From NCBI GenBank assembly GCA_002360455.1, contig DEQQ01000069.1, forward strand, positions 1 to 11,801: a stretch of 11,801 bases of DNA, written 5' to 3'. The stretch is from Saprospiraceae bacterium UBA3362 (GTDB lineage: Bacteria; Bacteroidota; Bacteroidia; Chitinophagales; Saprospiraceae). The notes below the pieces were generated by a model that saw only the letters and a list, made by a program, of their open reading frames with translations, was not told where the DNA came from and made no database searches. Below, one piece after another: positions 1 through 7,446 of this stretch. The position numbers and the translations under genes were made by a program. The number at the start of each line of letters is the position of its first letter. The first letter of the stretch is position 1.

Positions 1-173
1 ACCAAAAGATCAAGGCTGTTTTCATTTCTTAACGCCTTTGCATTCATTCAAAAGCTAAACCGAAAAAACTCGCTGTGGCTTTTATCTTTCCTTTTTGATT
101 TTATCTTAAGCTTTTATCGATTTGGATTTGTGCTGCATCAGTCTTTCGTTTTTTCTGTGAGGAGGCTGGAGGG

Positions 174-245
174 CTTGGTCACACCAAGGGTGTGACGGAG
201 TGAAACGAACCCCGTAAGACTCCGACCCCGCTTGGGCGGGGTCAC
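174..245. repeat. GC-rich cluster of hairpins, possible dispersed palindromic repeat
   Basis: Three near-contiguous inverted repeats lie in an otherwise AT-rich stretch. The first is GTCACACC/GGTGTGAC (178-185 with 189-196, 3-base loop, perfect 8 bp). The second is CGGAGT/ACTCCG (196-201 with 219-224). The third is GACCCCGC/GCGGGGTC (224-231 with 236-243, 4-base loop, perfect 8 bp). An alternative hairpin, CTTGGT/ACCAAG (174-179 with 183-188), overlaps the first and excludes it. GCTTGG followed by TCAC occurs at both ends (173-182 and 230-245). This density of symmetry just after a gene end suggests a REP/MITE-like intergenic element or a structured 3' region, but copy number cannot be seen in one window. 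The flank at 1-173 holds no gene I can support, only short AT-rich repeats such as GCTTTTATC at 78-86 and 110-118. Confidence 0.5.
224..243 (-). terminator. Possible terminator hairpin downstream of icd
   Basis: A perfect 8-bp GC-rich stem with a TTGG loop lies about 22 bases past the icd stop codon, reading on the minus strand. No T-run follows it on either strand, so it is not a canonical intrinsic terminator. It may still stop transcription or protect the 3' end of the mRNA, or it may simply be part of the hairpin cluster. Confidence 0.3.
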
Positions 246-265
246 AGCAAAATTTGATTTATTCT

Positions 266-1486
266 TTATGCCATATTGGCAATAATCTCATCTCCGAATT
301 CTGAGCATTTCAATAGTGTGGCTCCTTCCATCAATCGATGGAAATCATAGGTTACTCTTTTGGTCGCTATGGCTTTTTCTAGTCCATTCACAATCAGTTT
401 GGAGGCTTCGTTCCATCCCATGTAGTCTAACATCATCACAGCTGACAAAATCACAGAGCTTGGATTTACTTTATCTTGCCCAGCATATTTTGGCGCGGTG
501 CCGTGTGTTGCCTCGAATATAGCATGTCCTGTAACGTAATTGATATTGGCACCCGGTGCTATACCTATGCCTCCTACCTGTGCCGCCAATGCATCGGAGA
601 TGTAATCGCCATTGAGGTTGAGTGTCGCAATGACATCATATTCTTCCGGTCTCAACAATATTTGTTGCAAAAAGGCATCTGCAATGGCATCTTTGATAAT
701 AAGTCCATTTGGCAATTTCATCCACGGACCTCCGTCCAATAATTCTGCTCCAAATTCATTTTTAGCCAGTGCATATCCCCAATCCATGAAACCTCCTTCG
801 GTAAATTTCATGATGTTTCCTTTATGAACAAGGGTAAGGGATTTTTGTCCGTTGTCAATGGCAAACTGAATGGCTGCTCTCACCAATCGCTCTGTTCCTT
901 CTTTGGAAACAGGCTTAATTCCGAATCCTGCTGTATCCGGAAATCTCACTTTTTTGAAGCGATCCGGAAAATGTTCCTTAAGCAAAGATTTGAATTTCTC
1001 TGCATCGGGTGTGCCTGCCTGAAATTCGATCCCGGCATAAATATCTTCTGTGTTCTCTCTAAAAATGCACATATCCACTTTGCCCGGCGCTTCTACCGGA
1101 GAAGGTACACCGGTAAACCATCGCACAGGTCTTACACAGGCATACAGATCCAGTTGCTGTCTGAGGGCAACGTTGAGTGATCTGATCCCTCCACCCACAG
1201 GTGTAGTTAATGGACCCTTAATAGCTACCAAATATTCACTTATAACATCCAAGGTTTCTTGAGGCAACCAATTTTGAGTTTGGTTGAAGGCTTTCTCCCC
1301 TGCCAAGACTTCCTTCCATTCTATTTTTCGAGCTCCATTATAGGCTTTGGCCACGGCAGCATCGATGACACGGACAGAAGCATTCCAAATATCGGGGCCT
1401 GTACCATCACCTTCTATAAAAGGAATTACCGGATTGTTGGGAACGGTCAACTTGCCGTTCACGCAGCTTATTTTTTGATTGCTCAT
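266..1486 (-). CDS. icd: NADP-dependent isocitrate dehydrogenase (E. coli-type homodimer)
   Basis: Oxidatively decarboxylates isocitrate to 2-oxoglutarate with NADP+ in the cytoplasmic TCA cycle. The 406-residue protein aligns along its whole length with the 416-residue E. coli enzyme, as I recall that sequence. It has the isocitrate-binding block GGGIRSLNVALRQ (S103, N105, R109), then R119, R143, Y150, K222 and the metal-binding aspartates D270, D294 and D298. Residues that select NADP over NAD in E. coli are kept: K333 and Y334 after HGTAP, V340, and Y380/R384 in TYDFHRL. S103 matches the serine phosphorylated by AceK in enterics, but no aceK is in the window, so control by phosphorylation is unproven. 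The ATG at 1486 follows an A/T-rich leader. A near-perfect Bacteroidota promoter precedes it, so the gene probably does not depend on read-through from hppD, 109 bases upstream. Confidence 0.97.
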   Translation of the reverse strand: MSNQKISCVNGKLTVPNNPVIPFIEGDGTGPDIWNASVRVIDAAVAKAYNGARKIEWKEVLAGEKAFNQTQNWLPQETLDVISEYLVAIKGPLTTPVGGGIRSLNVALRQQLDLYACVRPVRWFTGVPSPVEAPGKVDMCIFRENTEDIYAGIEFQAGTPDAEKFKSLLKEHFPDRFKKVRFPDTAGFGIKPVSKEGTERLVRAAIQFAIDNGQKSLTLVHKGNIMKFTEGGFMDWGYALAKNEFGAELLDGGPWMKLPNGLIIKDAIADAFLQQILLRPEEYDVIATLNLNGDYISDALAAQVGGIGIAPGANINYVTGHAIFEATHGTAPKYAGQDKVNPSSVILSAVMMLDYMGWNEASKLIVNGLEKAIATKRVTYDFHRLMEGATLLKCSEFGDEIIANMA

Positions 1487-1526
1487 TACTTATTATAAAT
1501 TTTTATGATATGTATAAAAAACATCG

Positions 1527-1557
1527 CAAAGTTAACACCGGAGGTGCAATCCTCAAA
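1527..1557 (-). promoter_or_regulatory. Bacteroidota-type promoter of icd
   Basis: Reading the minus strand, TTTG (1557-1554) is followed after exactly 19 bases by TAACTTTG (1534-1527). This matches the primary sigma factor consensus TTTG-N19-21-TAnnTTTG described for Bacteroides and relatives. Transcription would start near 1520 and give a leader of about 35 bases before the icd ATG. It lies in the gap between hppD and icd, so icd has its own promoter. Confidence 0.75.
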
Positions 1558-1595
1558 TCAAATTAACTAATCTTTAGGCTTAAGAAAAAAGCTAA

Positions 1596-2711
1596 TTATA
1601 AATTGCCTCTGAGCTCTTGTTCGCGCTCAATAGCCTCAAAAAGGGCTTTAAAATTGCCTTTGCCAAAGGACTTGGCTCCTCGGCGCTGGATGATTTCGAA
1701 GAAAACCGTAGGTCTATCCTGTACGGGCTTTGTAAACAGTTGTAACAGATAGCCATCTTCGTCGCGATCTACCAGAATATTGAGCTTTTTGATCACTTCG
1801 AGGTCTTCTTGAATGGCCCCTACTCTTTCTGTGACTGTGTCATAATAGTTGTCAGGCACATATAAGAAATCCACACCGTTTTCTCTTAGTTTTCCTACCG
1901 TTTCTATTATGTTATCCGTATGCACAGCAATATGCTGCACGCCGGCTCCTTTGTAAAATTCGATAAACTCTTCGATCTGCGATTTTTTCTTTCCTTTAGC
2001 CGGTTCGTTGATAGGAAATTTGATGTATCCGTTGCCGTTGGAAACCACCTTACTCATTAAGGCTGTGTATTCTGTGGAGATATCTTTATCGTCAAAGGTG
2101 ATCAGAAGTTTAAATCCTAAGACTTCTTGGTAGAACTTGACCCAACGATTCATATCCCCCAAGTCTACATTGCCCACACAATGATCCACATACTGCAATC
2201 CTACGGGATGAATTTTCATCAAACTCTTCTTTGCCATAAAGCCGGGCATGAAAGGGCCGGAGTAATTTTTCCTTTCTACCAAAGTATGGATTGTATCTCC
2301 ATAAGTCTTAATCCCTGCAAGAACCACCTCACCATGTTCATCAGACAATGTATAGGGCTCAAAAGCAGATTCGGCGCCGCGTTCCAAAGCGGTTTGGTAT
2401 GATTTTCTTACATCCTCTACCCAAAGTGCAAGTACTTTTACCCCATCTCCGTGCAACAAATGATGTTTGGCAATTTCATTATCGGGAGTAAGAGCGGAGG
2501 TTATGACAAATCGTATTTTATCCTGTTTAAGAACATAGGAGCAAAAATCTTTACATCCTGTTTCCGGTCCTCTATAGGCGATCAACTCAAATCCAAAGGC
2601 AGTCTGATAATAATGCGCTGTTTGTTTTGCGTTCCCTACATAAAATTCAAGAAAGTCTGTTCCTAAAATTGGAAAAGCATCTGTATTTGTGTTGGATTGA
2701 ACCTGAGTCAT
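1596..2711 (-). CDS. hppD: 4-hydroxyphenylpyruvate dioxygenase
   Basis: Non-haem Fe(II) enzyme that converts 4-hydroxyphenylpyruvate and O2 to homogentisate and CO2 in tyrosine catabolism. From the chosen start it is 371 residues, close to the usual bacterial length. It has the two vicinal-oxygen-chelate domains of the family (roughly 15-150 and 168-330). The three Fe ligands are visible in the second half: H177 in YVDHCVGNV, H260 in VQHIAVHT and E339 in FFEIIQRRG. The C-terminal FGKGNFKALFEAIEREQ helix that closes the active site is present. An in-frame TTG at 2741 overlaps the predicted -7 box and is too far upstream. ATGs at 2720 and 2711 differ by only three residues; 2711 was chosen because an A-rich stretch precedes it, while a T-run precedes 2720. 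No homogentisate dioxygenase or fumarylacetoacetase gene is adjacent, so the rest of the pathway must lie elsewhere. Confidence 0.95.
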   Translation of the reverse strand: MTQVQSNTNTDAFPILGTDFLEFYVGNAKQTAHYYQTAFGFELIAYRGPETGCKDFCSYVLKQDKIRFVITSALTPDNEIAKHHLLHGDGVKVLALWVEDVRKSYQTALERGAESAFEPYTLSDEHGEVVLAGIKTYGDTIHTLVERKNYSGPFMPGFMAKKSLMKIHPVGLQYVDHCVGNVDLGDMNRWVKFYQEVLGFKLLITFDDKDISTEYTALMSKVVSNGNGYIKFPINEPAKGKKKSQIEEFIEFYKGAGVQHIAVHTDNIIETVGKLRENGVDFLYVPDNYYDTVTERVGAIQEDLEVIKKLNILVDRDEDGYLLQLFTKPVQDRPTVFFEIIQRRGAKSFGKGNFKALFEAIEREQELRGNL

Positions 2712-2738
2712 TGTTTGCATAAAAAAAAGAATTTGATG

Positions 2739-2769
2739 CAAAATTATTACAAAATGGGAAGAAACTAAA
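2739..2769 (-). promoter_or_regulatory. Probable promoter of hppD
   Basis: On the minus strand, TAATTTTG (2746-2739) matches the -7 consensus TAnnTTTG. Nineteen bases upstream, TTTA (2769-2766) matches three of four bases of the -33 TTTG. Start of transcription near 2732 would leave a very short leader (about 12-21 bases) before the hppD ATG at 2720 or 2711. This placement argues against the upstream TTG start. Confidence 0.55.
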
Positions 2770-3166
2770 AGAAAAATAGCTTTTTAAGCAGTTTAAAAAT
2801 AAGAAAATCATTAATGCCGAAATCTTTATTTTATTCTAAAGCACAATAGTTGCATTGGCTCCATACCGTTTTTTTAATTGATAGAATTGCAAATCCCAGA
2901 ATTTGAAACCATAGCTCACATCTTAATTGCATCAACTTTGGCTTTCATAATTTAATTTTGATTGGAACTTATTCCTTATTCGATCTTATAAGCAAATGCT
3001 CCTTATTCCTGATTGCTGCTTTTTCTGTGAGCATCGTCCCTTTATCTACCAGCACAAGAAATAAACCATGATCCATAAGGACCCTTCTCTTATTGAAAAT
3101 GACTGTTTGCTTTGGAAAGCTAAAGTCAATGTTGATTTCTGCTTGTATCTTCGCTGTCCGATAATC
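2770..3166. other. Intergenic region with no supported gene
   Basis: This AT-rich stretch separates the minus-strand hppD from the plus-strand radical-SAM gene, so it should hold the radical-SAM promoter. A TAATTTTG box sits at 2953-2960, but no TTTG lies 19-21 bases before it and it is about 200 bases from the start codon, so I do not call it. A minus-strand open frame at 2969-3142 reads like a weak beta-rich fragment and may be a decayed gene or chance. No stable GC-rich hairpin or RNA gene is visible. Confidence 0.5.
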
Positions 3167-4195
3167 ATGAAAACAAAAGAATTTTTGCATTATCTTCCTT
3201 ATTTGAGCCTGTCCAAATTGTGGAATTTGGCTTTGCTGCTGTGCAGCTATAGTTACTCGCGTTGGAGTAAAAAAGCTCTGCACCTTGGAATGCCCTCAAG
3301 CATATCTGTAGAACCTACCACTGCTTGCAATCTTAAATGCCCAGAGTGTCCATCGGGTCTTAGAAAATTCACCAGATCAACAGGAAATCTTAAATCAGAT
3401 TTTTTCAAACAAGCTATTGATCAGTTATCCGATCGGTTGATTTCACTCACTTTTTATTTTCAAGGAGAACCCTATATTAATCCTGAGTTTACGGAAATGG
3501 TACATTATGCTCATGACAGAAAAATTTATACCATGACGAGCACAAATGCTCATTTTTTGGATGATGAAAATTGTAGAAAAACCATCGAATCCGGACTAGA
3601 CAAGTTGATTATTTCTTTGGACGGGACCACACAAGAAATTTATGAACAATATCGAGTTGCAGGTGACATCAATAAAGTAATAGAGGGAACAAAGAGGATG
3701 ATCCGATGGAAACAAAAACTCAAAAGTAAAACACCGTATCTGGTGTTTCAATTTTTGGTCGTAAAGCCCAATGAACATCAGATCCATGATGTCCAAGAAT
3801 TGGCAAAGAGTTTAGGCGTAGATGATGTGTATCTCAAGACAGCCCAGATTTATGATTATAACCATGGATCCGATTTAATTCCTGAACAGGAGATTTATTC
3901 AAGATACAAAAAACAATCTGATGGAACATATCGCATCAAAAATAAATTGCTCAACCAATGTTGGCGTATGTGGCAGGGCTGTGTGATCAGTTGGGATGGA
4001 AAAATAGTGCCATGCTGTTTTGACAAAGATGCTGAGCACAAGTTGGGAGATTTGGCTCATGATGAATTTAAAAAGATCTGGCGCTCTCCTGAGTATGATA
4101 AGTTTAGGAGTGCGATACTGAGAGGAAGAGACCAGATAGATATTTGCACCAATTGCACAGAAGGAACCAAGGTATGGGCCGCTAATGAAAGTTAG
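3167..4195 (+). CDS. Radical SAM protein with C-terminal SPASM domain
   Basis: Cleaves S-adenosylmethionine at a [4Fe-4S] cluster to start radical chemistry; the substrate is unknown. In the 342-residue form starting at 3167, the radical-SAM motif CNLKCPEC gives C54, C58 and C61, followed by GEP near residue 110. The C-terminal part holds a SPASM-type cysteine set for auxiliary Fe-S clusters: C265, C272, C283, C284, C327 and C330, in CWRMWQGC, VPCCFDKD and CTNC. Residues 5-40 form a hydrophobic, aromatic-rich segment without a clear signal peptide. An upstream in-frame ATG at 3068 adds 33 residues with no family resemblance, so 3167 was chosen. SPASM enzymes usually modify peptides or proteins, or act on small molecules. 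I recall close relatives of this length in many Bacteroidota, where they are annotated only by domain. No precursor peptide, transporter or partner gene is adjacent. Confidence 0.9.
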   Translation: MKTKEFLHYLPYLSLSKLWNLALLLCSYSYSRWSKKALHLGMPSSISVEPTTACNLKCPECPSGLRKFTRSTGNLKSDFFKQAIDQLSDRLISLTFYFQGEPYINPEFTEMVHYAHDRKIYTMTSTNAHFLDDENCRKTIESGLDKLIISLDGTTQEIYEQYRVAGDINKVIEGTKRMIRWKQKLKSKTPYLVFQFLVVKPNEHQIHDVQELAKSLGVDDVYLKTAQIYDYNHGSDLIPEQEIYSRYKKQSDGTYRIKNKLLNQCWRMWQGCVISWDGKIVPCCFDKDAEHKLGDLAHDEFKKIWRSPEYDKFRSAILRGRDQIDICTNCTEGTKVWAANES

Positions 4196-4333
4196 TTTGG
4201 CTGACAAAATAGTTTGTTTAAGATTTTTATTTGATCTATTACGTTTTTTTAAATTTATATAAAATTCATAACCTTAAATTTACAAATTAGAAGAATTTCT
4301 CTATAACAATTTTCTTTAATTTATTCGTAATTA

Positions 4334-4365
4334 TTTGGTAATCAATGAGTTTTTTCTCATCTTTG
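4334..4365 (+). promoter_or_regulatory. Candidate promoter of the TPR-to-rfbA operon
   Basis: TTTG (4334-4337) is followed after 20 bases by CATCTTTG (4358-4365), which misses the Bacteroidota -7 consensus TAnnTTTG at one base. Transcription would start near 4372 and give a leader of about 58 bases before the ATG at 4430. The rest of the 234-base gap from 4196 is AT-rich with nothing else I can support. Confidence 0.45.
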
Positions 4366-4429
4366 TGCCCGGAGAGGTATTCTTAATTGGATCCTGATTC
4401 AAATTTTCAAACAAAGCGTAGATATTATC

Positions 4430-5467
4430 ATGGTGCATCAGCAGGTGTTTTTTAAAGCTATTATTCAGGGAACATTGGAGTTTGGAAATGAAAAATCCTA
4501 CCACAAAGTACAGGCTCTATATCTTCAGCGAATGGAGACATTGTATAAAAAAGAAGTCATCTTCAAAATACCTGAGCAGTTGTTTAATGAAGAAACCCAT
4601 ACACTTCATATTCCGAGGTTTATAGGCAACACTACCGAGAAAGCATGGAAAAACACCATCAATTTGTTGGAATATTGTGCCCAATTTTGTTATTCGGGAG
4701 CCATCAACGCCTGGCTTACTGACAACGGCAAGATTTTGAGTCATTATCATATTGAACCTCTTGGAGAAAAGTCTATGGTGGTTCTGTATCAGGCGGGCAA
4801 AAAATTGGCAGAAGAGAAAGGATCCGAGAAAGAAGCCATTAAACTTCTTACAGAGGCCATTGAAAAATATGAGCGCCATTCTCAAGCCTACGAAAAACGC
4901 GGCTATGTCAATTTCCATCTAAAGAATTATTCAGATGCAGTATACGACTTCAGCAAAAGTATAAAACTGGATGCTCAAAATTCATCTTCTCATTATGGTT
5001 TGGGAAGATGCTACTTTATCAAAAAGAAATACAATGAGGCCATTCTTTCTATGGAAGAAGCTCTCAAATTCACCATTGCATTGCATCCCTTGTATTGGGC
5101 TGCACGCAGATTCAAAGGTCAATGTTATATAGAACTTGAGCAATGGGACAATGCTTGTTTTGAGTATAAACTTTTCACATCCAGAAACTATCCGCATACA
5201 GACCCAAATTACAAACATCTTCCCCTTGCTTGGTACAATTACGGCAAAGCATTATTTGCTCTTGGCAAAATAGAAGATGCTGTAGAATCGTTTGATAAGA
5301 GTTTATCCTATCAATTGGATCAAACCGATGAGCTCAAAGCTAAAATGTTTTTACAAAGAGGAATGGCAAGAAAGGCCGCCGGTTTATCTGACTATATTTT
5401 GGATTTCAAAAAAGCCTCAGAGCTTGGTTTGCAATCCGCAACAGATATGCTTATTGTCAATAAATAA
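4430..5467 (+). CDS. Tetratricopeptide repeat protein with a conserved-looking N-terminal domain
   Basis: A 345-residue protein with no signal peptide or membrane segment, so probably cytoplasmic. Residues about 130-336 form tandem TPR helix pairs, clearest at 151-184 (A/Y/G pattern in AYEKRGYVNFHLKNYSDAV), 185-218, 223-256, 265-298 and 303-336. TPRs act as protein-binding scaffolds. Residues 1-115 are not TPR. They are rich in aromatics and contain an RFIGNTTEKAWKNTINLLEY stretch followed by an alternating hydrophobic segment ending in HYHIEP; I do not recognise a named domain there. The ATG at 4430 is the first in this frame after the candidate promoter. The gene ends 32 bases before the OmpA-family gene, which also starts with TPRs, so the two may work on the same envelope process. 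That is inference from position only. Confidence 0.8.
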   Translation: MVHQQVFFKAIIQGTLEFGNEKSYHKVQALYLQRMETLYKKEVIFKIPEQLFNEETHTLHIPRFIGNTTEKAWKNTINLLEYCAQFCYSGAINAWLTDNGKILSHYHIEPLGEKSMVVLYQAGKKLAEEKGSEKEAIKLLTEAIEKYERHSQAYEKRGYVNFHLKNYSDAVYDFSKSIKLDAQNSSSHYGLGRCYFIKKKYNEAILSMEEALKFTIALHPLYWAARRFKGQCYIELEQWDNACFEYKLFTSRNYPHTDPNYKHLPLAWYNYGKALFALGKIEDAVESFDKSLSYQLDQTDELKAKMFLQRGMARKAAGLSDYILDFKKASELGLQSATDMLIVNK

Positions 5468-5499
5468 TTGAATATTCCTATTTATTTTGATCAGGCTAG

Positions 5500-7446
5500 A
5501 TGACAACAATCAAGCTTAAACTAATATTACTAATACAGACTTTATTATGGGCCGGAGTCTATTCTCAATCGGTTGTTGATCTTAAAACTGCACCAAAAAA
5601 ACTTCTTAAAAATTATAATAAGGCAGACCTCCTTTACAAAAGCAACGAATTGGAAAAAGCCAAAAACGGGTTTGAACAAATATGCTTAAAAGAGCCTCGA
5701 TTTATCCATGCTCAGCTTAAGTTAGGTTCTGTTTGCTTTGAATTAGAACAATGGCTTTGTGCGGAAGAACATTATCAAAAAGTACTGGATCTCAATCCAA
5801 ATTTTGATCAAAAAGTGCATTATGCTTTAGCCTTGTCGGCTTATCATTCAGAACATTTTGCATTGGCTAAAAAAGAGATCAACACCTTTATCAATTCTGA
5901 TTATAACAATCCCGAATTAAAACAAAAGGCAAATTCGATTTCCAAAACAATACATTTTGCAGATTCAGCTTACAATTTTAAGACAACACTAAATCTGGTA
6001 TCGCTCTCCTCATTGAATACCTCGATGAGCGAATATTTACCTTCGCTGACTGCAGATGGAAAAACAATGATTTTTACACGAAGGGTCGGACCATTGAATG
6101 AAGATTTAATGATCAGTCATCTGGACGATGGAAACCAATGGGCGGAGGCTCAGCCTATCACTGAGCTAAACAGCATTTACAATGAGGGGGCTCCGGCGAT
6201 TTCTCCGGATGGACAATGGATTGTCTTTACCTCTTGTAATAAAGAGGATGGATACGGAGGATGCGATCTGTACATAAGTTATTTGCAAGATAGGCAATGG
6301 ACTTCTGCAAGAAATTTGGGTGATGTAATCAATACTCCCGCCTACGAAGCTCAACCCTGTATTGCGGATAATGGACAGACTCTTTATTTTACCAGTACAA
6401 GAAAAGGGACAATGGGAGGAAAAGACATTTGGGTGAGTAAAAGAAAAAAAGATCATTCATGGACAAAACCAAAAAACTGTGGACCAATTATCAATACAGA
6501 AAAAGATGAGCAGTGTCCTTTTTTACATCCTAATGAATCTAAATTTTATTTTAGTTCTGACGGGCATATCGGATTTGGCAAGTCTGATTTGTTTTGTTGT
6601 CAGATAGATTCAAAAGGACAGTGGTCAGAAGCCGTCAACCTAGGCTACCCCATCAATGGAATTTATGAAGATTTAAGTCTGATAGTGAATTATACAGGAG
6701 ATAAAGCTTACAAAGCAAGTGATTTGTATTCACAACAATTCAAACTAAAATCAAAGAATCAAACGATTTCCACCAACATTGATTTAATAGAATTTGATCT
6801 TCCGACAGAATTACAAGCATTGGCTAGCAGTTTTGTAGAAATTAGAATGAAAGATAAAAAAACTTTAAAACCAATACAGGGTAAACTCAGCATTTATGAC
6901 ACAACAGATCACAGATTAATCTATGAATCTGACAAATCCAATAATGATCACTATTTTGCTGTAATACCAGGACAGCGTTATTACGCCATTCATTTTTATC
7001 ATCCGGATTATGGCCTGTATTCTTATTCCTTCTTAGCAGAAAAAAACAAGAGAACTCAGCCCATTAGAATAGAGCAACTGTTGGATAAAATTCAAGATCA
7101 AGAAGAGAGCTTTATACTGCGAAATCTATTTTTTACCTCCGGATCTTACGAAATTCTTTCTGCAAGTGAACCGGAACTCAATTATTTAGCAGATTTACTA
7201 AAAGGAAATCCAAGCTACAGTATTTTGATAACAGGGCATACAGATGATATTGGCACAGAAGATTCCAATCTTGAATTGTCCAAAAAAAGAGCGGAGTCAA
7301 TTAAAAGCCGATTGATCCTTATGGGCATCGAAGCCGATAGGATCATCACAGACGGCAAGGGAGAAAGTCAGCCTCTGGAGGCCAACTTGAATGAAGAAGC
7401 AAGAAGTAAAAACAGACGTGTAGAATATAAATTAAAAAAACATTGA
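5500..7446 (+). CDS. TPR/PD40/OmpA-family envelope protein, PorE-like architecture
   Basis: A 648-residue exported protein that probably anchors to peptidoglycan. Residues 1-22 look like a signal peptide (hydrophobic core, then VYSQS) with no lipobox cysteine. TPR-like helices cover about 35-125. PD40 (WD40-like) beta-propeller repeats follow, with cores near 177-196, 228-247 (SPDGQWIVF), 282-301 and 337-356. Residues 445-515 resemble a carboxypeptidase-regulatory-like beta fold. A C-terminal OmpA domain spans 535-648, with GHTDD at 579-583, NLELSKKRA after it and NRR at 638-640, the usual peptidoglycan-binding elements. This domain order matches PorE of the type IX secretion system in Porphyromonas gingivalis. 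However, that protein is a lipoprotein, and Bacteroidota carry many paralogues, so secretion function is not established. Its stop overlaps the next gene's start by 4 bases. Confidence 0.88.
   Translation: MTTIKLKLILLIQTLLWAGVYSQSVVDLKTAPKKLLKNYNKADLLYKSNELEKAKNGFEQICLKEPRFIHAQLKLGSVCFELEQWLCAEEHYQKVLDLNPNFDQKVHYALALSAYHSEHFALAKKEINTFINSDYNNPELKQKANSISKTIHFADSAYNFKTTLNLVSLSSLNTSMSEYLPSLTADGKTMIFTRRVGPLNEDLMISHLDDGNQWAEAQPITELNSIYNEGAPAISPDGQWIVFTSCNKEDGYGGCDLYISYLQDRQWTSARNLGDVINTPAYEAQPCIADNGQTLYFTSTRKGTMGGKDIWVSKRKKDHSWTKPKNCGPIINTEKDEQCPFLHPNESKFYFSSDGHIGFGKSDLFCCQIDSKGQWSEAVNLGYPINGIYEDLSLIVNYTGDKAYKASDLYSQQFKLKSKNQTISTNIDLIEFDLPTELQALASSFVEIRMKDKKTLKPIQGKLSIYDTTDHRLIYESDKSNNDHYFAVIPGQRYYAIHFYHPDYGLYSYSFLAEKNKRTQPIRIEQLLDKIQDQEESFILRNLFFTSGSYEILSASEPELNYLADLLKGNPSYSILITGHTDDIGTEDSNLELSKKRAESIKSRLILMGIEADRIITDGKGESQPLEANLNEEARSKNRRVEYKLKKH

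Noticed and set aside
78..118. TTTTATC repeated three times and GCTTTTATC twice
   Set aside because: Short AT-rich repeats with uneven spacing (19 and 13 bases), expected by chance at this base composition; not a CRISPR or iteron array.
316..1498. Several plus-strand open frames of 68-118 codons opposite icd
   Set aside because: They lie entirely antisense to a confidently identified icd, have no recognisable protein features, and overlap one another. They are reading-frame shadows.
2712..2741. Longer hppD starting at TTG 2741
   Set aside because: The added residues (HQILFF...) do not resemble the family and the start lies in the predicted -7 promoter box; ATGs at 2720 and 2711 fit better.
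2953..2960. TAATTTTG as a promoter for the radical-SAM gene
   Set aside because: No TTTG lies 19-21 bases upstream and the box is about 200 bases from the start codon; in AT-rich DNA such a match is easily chance.
3068..3166. N-terminal extension of the radical-SAM protein from ATG 3068
   Set aside because: The 33 extra residues show no family pattern; MKTKEFLHYL at 3167 fits the expected start.
4196..4429. Possible precursor peptide for the radical-SAM enzyme
   Set aside because: The gap is AT-rich with no short open frame bearing a leader-like or Cys/Gly-rich core that I could support.
6166..6456. Minus-strand open frame of 96 codons inside the OmpA-family gene
   Set aside because: Antisense to a well-supported propeller region, with no start context or recognisable product.
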